DNA from: Oscarella lobularis
Lineage: Eukaryota > Porifera > Homoscleromorpha > Homosclerophorida > Oscarellidae
Reading direction: 5' to 3'
Length of the DNA stretch: 64,000 bases
Assembly (NCBI RefSeq): GCF_947507565.1
Contig: NC_089178.1
Location: forward strand, 1,488,001 to 1,552,000
Shown here: piece by piece, positions 46,782 to 56,460 of the stretch
Position numbering within the stretch: the stretch's first letter is position 1
Layout: the number at the start of each line of letters is the position of its first letter
Position numbers and translations under genes: made by a program
Notes under the pieces: model-generated
What the model saw: the letters and a program-made list of their open reading frames with translations, nothing else
Databases searched by the model: none
What the model was told of the DNA's origin: nothing

Positions 46782-46852
46782 CAATCCGTTTCTTGCTACA
46801 GACTCCGGCTTTAACGTCTCCCACGTATTCTGCTATTTATGAATATAAGAGA
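46782..46852 (+). promoter_or_regulatory. Collagen copy 1 promoter: CAATCCGTTTCTT box and TATA
   Basis: CAATCCGTTTCTT at 46782-46794 and ATATAAGAGA at 46843-46852 lie 117-129 and 59-68 bp upstream of the ATG. The same two elements in the same order precede the second collagen copy. This repetition supports a conserved promoter. Confidence 0.6.
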
Positions 46853-46910
46853 CAACTCAAGCCCCCCAAATCAGACTTTCCCTCCACTTGTTCAAGGCAC
46901 TATAAGCAAG

Positions 46911-48151
46911 ATGAAGACTAGCGCGACTCGTATGTTCCTGATACACTGCTTCTGCTTGGGTGCAGCGTTAGCATCTTCTGCAACTATCGATAACAACACG
47001 CCGTCTCTTCGAGAGGCCGTCACAGATCTCAGCTAGAGCTAAAGTATGGGCGCAGCAGATTAGTCCTAACGTTAGCTTAACTCTAGCTACACCCAGGTAG
47101 ACATTCTAACTACTAATGGATTCAAAAATCAACCTGGTACCACCTCCAGCGGGGTCAAAAAAGGTTGTATTAAAATTTCGGTCAGTCAATAACATAGTTA
47201 TAGCACCTGCTAAAACTGGTAAAGATAATAATAGTAAAAATACAGTTATTAAAATTGATCAAACAAATAGTGGAAGTCGATCCATTGTTATTCCTGGAGC
47301 TCGCATATTAAATATAGTTGTAATAAAATTTATTGCTCCAAGTATTGATGAAACCCCTGCTAAATGAAGACTAAATATCGCCATATCTACTGATCCTCCT
47401 GAGTAATTGAAGGTAAGACAACACATAAAAAGACATCACTACATCTCCAATAGTACTATGTCACAGGACCACCCGGGAAAGACGGACGCGATGGATCTAA
47501 AGGAGCAAAGGGTGAAAAGGGAGACACCACGAGCCCAGGTTTGGTCTTTGTGCTCCGCTGAAGCCCAAAGTTAGTTATGTAATACGCAGATTCTTCTCTT
47601 TAGGGTGCCCTCTCTGTGACCTATACACGGTGGGGTAGAACGTCGTGCAGCCGCGGAGCTGAGCTTGTTTATCGTGGAACAGCTGGTGGAGAACGCTATA
47701 CTCATTCAGGAGGTGGAACGAATACGCAATGTTTGCCTGAAAACCCTATCTACAACAATTATTTCACTGGAATTCAATCTGCTGCTTACATGTACAATAC
47801 AGAGTATCAGACGGAGGATTGGAATCCCTTCAGTCCAAGAGCGTTCCCCAACGATGACGTGCCGTGTGCAGTTTGCCGCGTAAAGCGAAAGAGCTCACTA
47901 CTTCATATACCGGCTAGAAACGTTTGCCCATCTGGTTGGCGAAAAGAATATGATGGATATCTGATGACCGACAAGTTTGACCATGCACACCCACGTGATT
48001 TCCTTTGCGTACATAAGCACGCTGAATCCGTCCAGGAACACGGAGCGATAAAAATGGCGCTCTACTCTATTTCGTGGATGGACGGTGCGGCGGTCCTTAC
48101 ATCCCCGATGCAGAACTTACTTGTGCCATCTGTACAACATGTTATATATAA
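46911..48151 (+). pseudogene. Sponge-type short-chain collagen (C4 family), copy 1, disrupted
   Basis: The first exon encodes a signal peptide (MKTSATRMFLIHCFCLGAAL) and a short heptad-like segment (SLREAVTDLS). A collagen exon at about 47466-47540 reads GPPGKDGRDGSKGAKGEKGD. The Cys-rich C-terminal domain follows: TYTRWGRTSCSRGAELVYRG, DVPCAVCRVK, NVCPSGWRKEYDGYLM and RDFLCVHKHAES. The proper end, NGALLYFVDGRCGGPYIPDA then ELTCAICTTCYI-stop at 48151, lies one frame away, shifted at a run of five A near 48050. A second exon is interrupted by a mitochondrial cox1 insertion. The stop right after the first exon may also be a lesion. The protein would be a secreted matrix collagen. The frameshift alone could be an assembly error, but the NUMT cannot. 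Confidence 0.75.
47128..47405 (-). other. NUMT: nuclear copy of mitochondrial cox1 fragment
   Basis: On the minus strand this AT-rich segment encodes a piece of cytochrome c oxidase subunit [79 protein letters not shown] and FFDPAGGG. The Trp in LFVWS is TGA, as in the mitochondrial code of sponges and cnidarians. The frame is otherwise unbroken, which suggests recent transfer. Host sequence resumes on each side in register with the second collagen copy (TTGAAG then GTAAG on the right). Confidence 0.92.
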
Positions 48152-48830
48152 GAGGAAGCTTAGACAGCTCGATCTCTATGCGCACTTTTGTTCAGTTCAT
48201 CATTTAACTACATTCTAATGCGAATAATTTTAAGGGATCAAAACTGTCATTTACATGGCGAGTGTCTGATCATAGTCTGATTACGGCGGATTACGGCTAC
48301 AGACCTTACTTGGCCACATTCTTGACTTCTGTTGGCTTGTTTAAGACGCCTGGACGGTGCACTTCGGTTAGAAGGGGGCAGAAGCTGGCAGAAGCAGCAG
48401 GGGGCAGAAGCAGGGTTAGAAGAGGTTAGAAGACGCGAAAACGCATAGCCCGGATGTTTTAACACAAGCCCGGACTAACGGCTACTTCCGGGTAGATCTG
48501 TAAGTATCGGTAAGAAAATAACGAAGCCCTTTGATTTAATTGTATTCCTTTGCATAATATCTAGGCTTACTTTCAGACTTGTAGTGCATGATACAGACTT
48601 AGGAGAGGCGCATGTAGCTACTAGTACTTGAGAGGCTGGCTTCCATTTCAGGCCAATCTCAGCCAGTGGGATGTAGGCAACAATAAACCAACAAGCTATC
48701 AACTGCAAACATACCCGCATTACCCTCTGTGAAATGTAATGTACTGTACTACACAAGTTCAACCCTGAGACGTACATCCGTGTTCTCTTTTGATGAGTTA
48801 TGAGAAGAGGTCTGGCTTCCATTGACAAGA
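48152..48830. other. Spacer between the two collagen copies
   Basis: No supported gene. A purine-rich GGCAGAAG/GGTTAGAAG repeat lies at about 48368-48430. The right end begins the duplicated promoter region of copy 2. Confidence 0.5.
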
Positions 48831-48836
48831 GAACGA

Positions 48837-48911
48837 CAATCCGTTTCTTACCCTATAATTCCGCATCTTCCTCAATCCTTCCGTCACTTACAGTGGCCTA
48901 CATATAAGAGA
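48837..48911 (+). promoter_or_regulatory. Collagen copy 2 promoter: CAATCCGTTTCTT box and TATA
   Basis: CAATCCGTTTCTT at 48837-48849 and ATATAAGAGA at 48902-48911, the latter 43-52 bp before the ATG. The TTCAAGG(A/C) ACTATAA sequence just upstream of the ATG is also shared with copy 1. Confidence 0.6.
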
Positions 48912-48953
48912 AGACTCGATAACAGTTCAGTGCATTCGTTCAAGGATACTATA

Positions 48954-49287
48954 ATGAAGATCGGCGTCTCTATCACAGCGAGCTGCCTTTGTTTGTGTGC
49001 AGCTTTAGTGTCCGCTGCAACAACCACCGACGACAATGTGCAGTCTCTTAGAGATACCGTCACAGCCCTTAACGCAAAAGTAACCTCTCTTACTGCTGAT
49101 TTTATTTCCATGTTCATGTTTAAATTCTCTATACGCAGGTTGAAATTTTGTCAAGTAACGGATATATTGGACGTGATGGAAGAGATGGAGTTGAAGGTAG
49201 CATATCATGTAATAAGAGTAGTACTTATCGTACCGTGCATATTACATTATAATAACAGGACCGCCCGGAAAAGACGGGCGTGATGGA
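48954..49287 (+). pseudogene. Short-chain collagen copy 2, truncated by a transposon fragment
   Basis: The first exon encodes MKIGVSITASCLCLCAALVS, a signal peptide, then SLRDTVTALNAKVTSLTAD. A second exon follows the acceptor ACGCAG (VEILSSNGYIGRDGRDGVEG), and a third begins GPPGKDGRDGF after ATAACAG. At about 49288 the collagen sequence changes within TTTAAGAGCG into the 3' part of the repeat also found at 33.9 and 41.9 kb. The Cys-rich C-terminal domain is missing. It is a paralog of the gene at 46911 that has lost its 3' half. Confidence 0.75.
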
Positions 49288-49441
49288 TTTAAGAGCGATT
49301 GTGACGTGAGCGTTACCGACAGACAGACAGACAGACAGAACCAGACAGAACCACACTTTCAGATTTTGGCCGATCACGTTTGAGAGCCCCTCCCACCAGG
49401 GCGCGCGCGGGCGAAGCCCGCGCGCGCCCTGGTGTTCGGGG
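49288..49441 (+). mobile_element. 3' end fragment of the outer-element repeat (third copy)
   Basis: GAGCGATTGTGACGTGAGCG, a (CAGA)n run, TTTGAGAGCCCCTCCCACC, a 42-bp GC-rich hairpin (49393-49434) and GGTGTTCGGGGAA match the 3' parts of the direct repeats at 33365-34084 and 41413-42055. The 5' part is absent, so it is truncated at the collagen junction. Confidence 0.85.
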
Positions 49442-50093
49442 AATCTACACTATCTCTACACTACTAAGATGAAAAAGACGTCACGGCCTACCGCGCGTTA
49501 AATACGGCGCGAGTAACTCTAAGCTTCGCTTCAAATTTCTTCGTTCGCGCTCGCGGCGGCCGTGCGCGAACCGCTTCCGCCGCCGTGCGACGAAAATCGT
49601 GACATTTCTATAGAAGCGTCTTCGTCGGGGTCCCCGGGATCCCGCGCACGACGTCGCTCGACGTCACCGTCACGTGCTGTGCGAAGAGCTAAGACTATTC
49701 GCGACGTCGAACGCGCAAAGTCGTTCTGCTATTAGCTTCGAAACGCTTCGAAGTATGCTTTCGAAAGCGTTGCGCGACCGTGGCGTTTCGTTTCGTCTGT
49801 TTTAGTCTAGGGTGGCGATGACGTCATTCTTTGCGTCATCACCTCTGGGCGCGTTTTCTCGCCGATTTATTTATGTCCCTCTCCCGCGCTTCTCGGTGTC
49901 CCACCGTTGCCTTTTAGAGGGATGCGACCATGTAATAAATACCGAGTTATTTACTTAGCCGGTTCTAATAAAAATTGGACTGCTCATAGGTACTGCACCG
50001 TTTTGCTTCTAATCGACCAGGAAAATGCTACTTATTTTGTAGGACCGTCGTACTGACAAATACGCAAAAATTAGATTTTCTCCAAGCAGAGGC
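49442..50093. other. Spacer, no gene seen
   Basis: About 650 bp. GC-rich and CpG-rich at first (about 49480-49700), then AT-richer. I see no ORF, RNA gene or repeat that I can support. Confidence 0.5.
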
Positions 50094-51660
50094 CTTCCCT
50101 CTTATAATAATTTATCCGGGTGTTTGTGCCTTGAGGCGAGTACCTGGAGTTAGGAACTGTTTTGATAACAATAAATAATCGAGCTAGAGTCAGGGGCTAC
50201 TGGAGTATCTATTTAATGAAGCCGGAGTTAGGGACTGAGATAGATTTGATTGGGCCGGATTTAGGGACTGGGTATCTGAGGACCTTTTTTCTGACTCCGG
50301 CTCTCATTGCTGAAAGTTAAAGGTTAAACATGCGTATGGACTTTCCCGTAGTGCAGTCCGTTGTGTAACCAACGCTAATATCACAGATTGAAGCTGGAGT
50401 TAGGGATCGACTGTTTAGATAACAGAAATAATCAATCCGGAGCCAGACACCGATTTCTAATAGAAATAGTCAAGTCACGGTTAGGAAACTGAGTATCTAA
50501 TAGGAATTGTCAAGTAGAGACCTTCCCTCCTATAATGATTTATGGACAGGGTGATTGTTTCTGGAGGCGAGTACCTGGAGTTAGGGGACGGTATTAGTGA
50601 GAGAAATAATGAAGCTAGGGACTACTGGAGTGTCTATCGAATAAAGCTGGAGTTAGGGACTGAGTATCTGATAGACTTCATTGGGCCGGAGTTATAGGGA
50701 ATGTGTATCTGAGGACGTTCGTGTCTCTTTTTTTCTGACTCCGGCTCTCATTGCTGGAAGTTCTCTCCCCCAGAGGTTAATATGCGTGTGGACCTTCCCG
50801 TAGTGCATGCAGTAGTGTAACCAACGCTAATAACACAGCTGGAGCAAGGAATCGACTGTTTATATAACAGGAATATTCCAGCAGGAGTCAGAGACTGATT
50901 TCTAATAGAAATATTCAAGTCGGAGTTAGGAACTGAGTGTCTAATAGGAACTGTCAAATTGGAGTTCCCTGTACTTTCTTCTTTTTGTTCCCCTATGCGT
51001 TTCTCACACTACGGGAGGCCATATAAGCGGTCTATATGCATGATGCATATTCACCGCAGGGAAGGAGAACTTTTAGAAGAGGGAAAGCTATTAGTAAGAC
51101 CTTGACTGCTAGCCTTCCCTCCTATAATAATTTATCAGGGTGTTTGTGCCTAGAGGCGAGTACCTGGAGTTAGGGACTGTTTTGATAACAGAAATAATCA
51201 AGCAAGAGTCGATCAGGAACTACTGGAGTATCTATTTATTAAAACCGGAGTTAGGGACTGAGTATCTAATAGATTTGATTGGGACGGAGTTAGCTAGGGA
51301 CTGGGTATCTGAGGACCTTTTATCTGACTCCGGCTCTCATTGATGGAAGTTCTGTCCTCCAGAGGTTAATATGGGTAATATGCCAACGCTAATACTGTAA
51401 CACAGAAATAATGAAGCTGGAGCTAGGCATCGACTGTTTATATAACAGAAATAATCAAGCCGGAGTCAGAGACTGCTGTCTAATACTAATATTCAAGTCA
51501 GAGTTAGGAACTGAGTCTCTAATAGGAGTTTTCAATTTGGAGTTCCCTGCCCTTTCACACTACGGGAGGCCATATCAGCGGCATGATGCATATTCACCGC
51601 TGGGAAGGAGAACTTTCAGAAAAAGAGGGAAAGCTATTAGTAAGACCAATACCCGGGCGA
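50094..51660 (+). repeat. Large tandem repeat with internal GGAGTTAGGGACTG motif
   Basis: A unit beginning CCTTCCCTCxTATAAT and passing through GAGGCGAGTACCTGGAGTTA and TGACTCCGGCTCTCATTG starts at about 50094, 50521 and 51112. A companion block (CACTACGGGAGGCCATAT, GCATATTCACCGC, GGGAAAGCTATTAGTAAGACC) ends the second and third units. Within units the 14-mer GGAGTTAGGGACTG and variants recur many times, spaced about 30-50 bp. There is no ORF. It is a minisatellite-like or satellite remnant, or the internal part of an unknown element. Confidence 0.8.
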
Positions 51661-51685
51661 AGCCGGGTTGACTGCTAGTTAACGC

Positions 51686-52065
51686 TATAGGGCATATTCA
51701 CGGGGCGGGGCTTCCGGGGCTTTCGCGGAGTGTGTGGCACGCGAAAAAAGACCATCGCGCTGCATGTTACGATAAACCTCTATAGCCATTTTAGTTATTC
51801 GAGGATTACTTAGCTGTTTCGATGGAGAGGTTGTGCCTACAGCGAGTCAAATCGCTAATATCCACAAAAGGGGAAAGGAGGCCCCGATTTTCGGTTTTTT
51901 GCCAGACTACATTTCGTACAGTCACTAAACTGTCATTTTAATAAAATTGGCATATTAGCTTTATTTTCGCTTGAACGAAGGTATTTGTGGGTGGGGGCAT
52001 ACGAGTGCGCCTATGTTTTTGCTACACAGTAGCGCGCGCAAAGCCGTCCGTGAATATGCCCTATA
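51686..52065. mobile_element. 380-bp MITE with TATAGGGCATATTCACGG ends
   Basis: TATAGGGCATATTCACGG at 51686 is exactly inverted at 52048-52065. Outermost TA on both sides may be a TA target duplication, as for Tc1/mariner-like or similar elements. There is no coding sequence. It lies upstream of the carbohydrate sulfotransferase gene. Confidence 0.8.
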
Positions 52066-52155
52066 TAGGCGCATTTGGTTTGCTTACTTACAGGGATTGA
52101 TAATGCAATCGACATTTAGAAATCCAATGGTGCGCGTTAGTTCTCTTCTCCGGCC

Positions 52156-52223
52156 GTGCCAATCATGAACGCGAATGGTTTGAAAGCGACTCGACTAGCG
52201 TTCATGAACATGGTGATTGGCAC
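52156..52223. repeat. Short inverted repeat
   Basis: GTGCCAATCATGAACGC and its near-inverse (GCGTTCATGAACATGGTGATTGGCAC) face each other across about 25 bp. It lies about 135 bp before the sulfotransferase ATG and could be a promoter structure or a tiny MITE. Confidence 0.7.
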
Positions 52224-52357
52224 ACTACAGTAATCCTACGTACGCGAAATACACTATAGCCGTACCGGCCGATCGACCGGTCTCTGTTTTTTGCCGAGGG
52301 AGCCATCCGGGGCCGCATCCGGGACAAGCTAGGTAGCTAGATGGGTCTCTACAATCC

Positions 52358-53863
52358 GTGATGGGTCGTTGGCGTTTAGTACTACCTCTACAGGTTCTAC
52401 TTGCGTTCGCGCTCATCTGCTTTGGAGTTCTAGTACTCCGTCTGGGAAAGAGCACAGCGGCGTGTAAGGCGCCGGCTACGTTACGAACGCCCACGAATAG
52501 ACTCACAATCGACACAACAGCGTTGGAAATCCTGCGGTCTATCCACAACGTCGGCATGACGGACCGGAGCGGCGACGAAGCGATGATACGTCTCTTGGCC
52601 AGCTTGAACGAGACCGTGACATCAGCGCTGCGGCTTGAGTACGTTGAATCGACGGAAGAAGTAAAGAAACTAGCCGACGTATTCGCACGACTCAAGACTA
52701 GGATCTTCACTGAAATGAAAGAGAAACCGAATATGGGAGGAGGAGCACTGGTACATTCGGCCAATACAAGTCAAGGAACTCGAGGCTTTTGCAACTTTCC
52801 CCCCACCTTCTTTCTCGACTCTCGACGAACTACTAAACATTTCAAGCCGATTGCTAATTCCAGGCGGCGCAAAATGATTGTCATCGTAACGGAAATGCGG
52901 TCGGGATCGTCGTTTGTTGGACGAATCTTTGAACGCAGCCCGGACGTGCTCTATTTCTTTGAGCCGCTCCAGGGCATCAGCTTCATAATGAAGAGTAAGC
53001 CGAATGCAAATCTTGAAGTACAACTGCAGTCAGACTTGCTCTCCTCAATTGCGTCTTGCAACTTTGAGACCCAACTCGGTGTAAAGCTTGTCGACGACGT
53101 TTCACGTTCGGCGTACTATCCCCGAAATGTCACAGAGGCGTTTATGAAACCGCCGTTCTGTCCAGACGAGTGCTTGTTGCGTTATAATCGATGCCCTGCC
53201 ATGGAGACAAAACAGGTGGGCGAGCTGTGCGCGTCGCGTCTAGCCGTCGTCGTGAAAGTGATCCGACTGGAGCGTATCAGCGATTTAGAGACGGTTGTTT
53301 TGCCGGACAACGTCGATTTGCACGTGCTTCACTTGGTGCGCGATCCTCGAGCGACCATCTTTTCTCGATATAACATTCGCGGTCAGCTAATGAAACATTA
53401 CACAAGTCGGAATGGCGACACTGCACCGCGCGAAGAGGTGAGTAATAATACGTTGGTCGCAAGCGAGGCCGAGGCTTTGTGCTCGGCGCTGAGAAAAAAG
53501 TTTGACTTCATTGAGAGCCGCCGAGGTTCTGATTGGCTCGTGACCACGGGTCGGTATCAACTTGTCACTTTTGAAGAGATTGCGGCGAGTCCTTTTGTTG
53601 TCGGAAAACGTTTGCTTGAGTCGTACGGGCTTGAATTCGGTGCGTCGGTCACAAACTGGTTGAAGGAGAATACGAAACTCGAGTCAAACAATCTTGCGCG
53701 TAAGAATCCGTATGCGACGAAAAGAAATTCTGAGCAGATAGTCGACGCCTGGAAGGCGTTTCTAAAAGAGCCTAGCACAAGAGAATTGGTTGGATTAATC
53801 GAGAGCAAGTGTACAGACGTTCTGAAGAAACTCAACTTCGAATTACTAGTACAGAAGAAATAG
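52358..53863 (+). CDS. Carbohydrate sulfotransferase (GlcNAc/Gal 6-O type), intronless
   Basis: This is a 501-residue type II Golgi membrane enzyme that transfers sulfate from PAPS to glycans. A cytoplasmic stub and signal anchor (residues about 5-27, VLPLQVLLAFALICFGVLVL) are followed by a stem. The 5'-phosphosulfate loop is VTEMRSGSSFVGRIF, and the 3'-phosphate loop is LHLVRDPRATIFSRYN. Paired Cys residues (FCPDECLLRYNRC) and the end region QLVTFEEIAASPFVVGKRLL also fit the family (CHST1/3/5 group). The whole gene is one exon, unlike its neighbours, as in many members of this family. MG at the second codon is an equally good start. The acceptor sugar cannot be told. Confidence 0.85.
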   Translation: MMGRWRLVLPLQVLLAFALICFGVLVLRLGKSTAACKAPATLRTPTNRLTIDTTALEILRSIHNVGMTDRSGDEAMIRLLASLNETVTSALRLEYVESTEEVKKLADVFARLKTRIFTEMKEKPNMGGGALVHSANTSQGTRGFCNFPPTFFLDSRRTTKHFKPIANSRRRKMIVIVTEMRSGSSFVGRIFERSPDVLYFFEPLQGISFIMKSKPNANLEVQLQSDLLSSIASCNFETQLGVKLVDDVSRSAYYPRNVTEAFMKPPFCPDECLLRYNRCPAMETKQVGELCASRLAVVVKVIRLERISDLETVVLPDNVDLHVLHLVRDPRATIFSRYNIRGQLMKHYTSRNGDTAPREEVSNNTLVASEAEALCSALRKKFDFIESRRGSDWLVTTGRYQLVTFEEIAASPFVVGKRLLESYGLEFGASVTNWLKENTKLESNNLARKNPYATKRNSEQIVDAWKAFLKEPSTRELVGLIESKCTDVLKKLNFELLVQKK

Positions 53864-54936
53864 TTGCGAGATGGGGCTTAGCATTTGCAGAAAAAACAGT
53901 AGTACCTTGCTTCATTGTTTTGCTCAAAATCGAGAGACTGCTAGTGTTGTATTACTGTGATGTATGAAAGAACCTCTAGGCACTGTCTAAGCTTTCCCTC
54001 GCTATATTCAATATATGGGGCCTGCGCACAACCAGACTAACGTGTTGCCATAGATCAATGCTGCTTGGCCGCCTGGTACGCGTTCTTCCTCTTCCCGCAC
54101 TAGAAAGCGCATTTTTACTCCATTTGTAGGTACCTATCTTTTGTAATATTGAAAAGGCTGCTTGGTAGCATTTGTAAATTAGGGTGCATAGAGTATTTCC
54201 TGCTTCCCATCTTTTTTGGCCTCACACGCCAAATAACTCCATGCCTCACAAGGACGCATCCGGATTGAATACAACTGCATAATAAGCCTGTTGTACGTGA
54301 ATCACCGTGCCACGTACGTTCAGTGCCTGATATCGACGTTCTAATACCTCGTTAAGTAATTCTAAGAATACGTGCCATAGGTTTTGCATCATGTAGATAC
54401 GTTCTTAGTGTCTATTTTTTAGCAAGGTGCGGCAAGCATCTTTCGTCAATGTACCGCATCAGAGAAAATCAAAAGGAAGAAGAAAATACTGTAGCCATTA
54501 ATTTTCTTTCCTTAGGAAGAGGAAGAACGCATGCCGAGCAGCATTGATCTTTGAGTTTTATAGAAGCAATCTACTAAGGCATCACGTTAGGTGCTTCCAA
54601 AATGGTGCGTGTAGATCACCCTAGGCCGGGAGCAACGTAATGTAATTATGACGTCATGATCTTTTTTGGAAGCGATCTACTACAAAATACTTTTTGGCCA
54701 AATTTGTATGACAGGACATCCTAGAAAGTGTGCGCGGATTTTTACATACTGGACGTCTGCCTACATCGTACCTACAGAACCTTGATCTTGAAGAGAACAT
54801 CAGGACCCGAACATCATGCCCTGCGCACTCAGACACTCAGCGTAGACGCGTGGAAGCCTCAGCGCGAGGCCTCGATCTGAGGGCAAAAACTCCCGTAACA
54901 AGCTAGGCAAAACCCGGATGCGGTTTTGTCGTCAGG
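53864..54936. other. Spacer before HS2ST1
   Basis: About 1.07 kb with the 3' UTR of the sulfotransferase and the promoter side of HS2ST1. No ORF, repeat or RNA gene that I can support. Confidence 0.5.
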
Positions 54937-56320
54937 ATGAAGAGCCCCTTTGTGCTCTTGTTACTCGCGCTCGTTGCGCTTTGCTTAGTAGAATTACAAA
55001 TTATGAATCTTCAATCAGCGATAGTGTCGTTGAAACGAACAGAAAGCCGATCTCGATCGACAAGTGAGGCATTTTCGCTCGCGAAAACCTCGCCACGTCA
55101 CGCGCTCACTTTTCGACAGGCATGTCTAATTTTGTGAATACTAAAGCAATGACAACTGGCTCCCAAGTACTTACGAGAGAAGTACGGTATCTGTACCTAC
55201 GTGTTTGATGACGTCATGGATTCCAGGCAACCGAAAGCCTCGTCATGTACAATCGAGTTCCCAAGACGGGCAGCACGACGTTTATGGGTCTCGTATACTC
55301 TCTGTGCGCGAAAAATGAATTCAATGCTATTCACTTGAACACCACTAAAAATTCTCAAGTCATGTCAATTGCTGATCAGGTGAGAGAGATACAGAAGGGG
55401 GAAATAAAGAGACGTACTCGGCACTCCTTGTACTAGTATCACTTTTCACACAATATTACCGCGTGGACAGAAAAATTGCCTGGATTCTATCATGGCCATG
55501 TGTCCTATATTGATTTTCCAAGGTGACCAGATTTTTCAGCTTTTCTCGTTATGATTGGAAACGGATGCATTTCATCATAATTTAGGTTTGGCGTTCCACA
55601 GCCAATCTATTTGCAGATTGTGCGCGATCCTTTGGAACGACTGGTGTCTTATTACTACTTCCTCAGGTATGGCGACGACTTTCGTCCATACTTGAGCCGA
55701 AGCAAAATGGGCGATAAAACTGTAAGTTTACTACTGTACGTATGTACATACTGATTCGCGTACTTGTATTGGGCGAAACCGACAGACGTTTGATCAATGT
55801 GTGAAGAAAAAAATGAGCGACTGTGCACCAGAAAAACTCTGGTTGCAAATTCCTTTTTTCTGTGGCCAAGAACCGGCATGCTGGTACACTGGTGGTGCTC
55901 TCTCCGAATTGAAGAATAAATCTGATGTTTTGTTTTAGGCAGCCTGGTAACAAGTGGGCTCTAGACAAAGCCAAGGAGCATTTGGTGACTCAGTATTTAG
56001 CAGTTGGTCTTACAGATCAAATTCCCGAATATCTTGCCGTTCTGGAAGCAGTTTTGCCGCGATTTTTTAAAGGGGCGTCGGCACTTTATGCAAAAAATCT
56101 GCAAAAGAAAGGCCACTTGCGGAAGACGGTGAAAAAAGATCCGGTGACAGCGGAGACAATTGAAACGTTCAAAAAGAATCCGATTTGGGAGATGGAGAAC
56201 GACTTTTATTTGTACGCGAAGAGTGTCTTTGAGGATATTAAGACTCGAACAATTAGACGTAGCAAGGATAGTTGGGTATTCGTGGGTAAGAATTACCACT
56301 TCGAAAAAATAAAACCATGA
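54937..56320 (+). CDS. HS2ST1: Heparan sulfate 2-O-sulfotransferase
   Basis: This Golgi enzyme sulfates position 2 of iduronic acid in heparan sulfate. Exon 1 is a signal anchor ([20 protein letters not shown]). After an intron comes [20 protein letters not shown], the 5'-phosphosulfate loop. CAG joins TATCACTTT to give [20 protein letters not shown] and HGHVSYIDF, with the catalytic His. The 3'-phosphate loop is [20 protein letters not shown]. The rest ([55 protein letters not shown]) follows the family to its end. A broken copy of exon 1 lies at 33088-33190. It is a neighbour of another sulfotransferase gene, but the two are not closely related. Confidence 0.92.
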
Positions 56321-56460
56321 AGTGGAAGAACAGACAAAAAGGGGAGGGGGAGGACGAAAGGCTAGCATACTCCTCATGTTTCTGCGGAAGGGGCAGACCT
56401 TGATGCTCTCTGGTACACAGCGTACCATCTACCTTGTGATGGCTGCATGTGCAATGTTTG

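Noticed and set aside
47116-47367. Plus-strand 83-codon ORF
   Set aside because: It is the antisense of the cox1 NUMT.
48475-48828. 117-codon minus-strand ORF
   Set aside because: No recognisable domain; it overlaps the promoter duplication of collagen copy 2. Probably chance.
49317-49340. (CAGA)n runs as CRISPR-like repeats
   Set aside because: They are simple microsatellites inside copies of one transposon and have no spacers.
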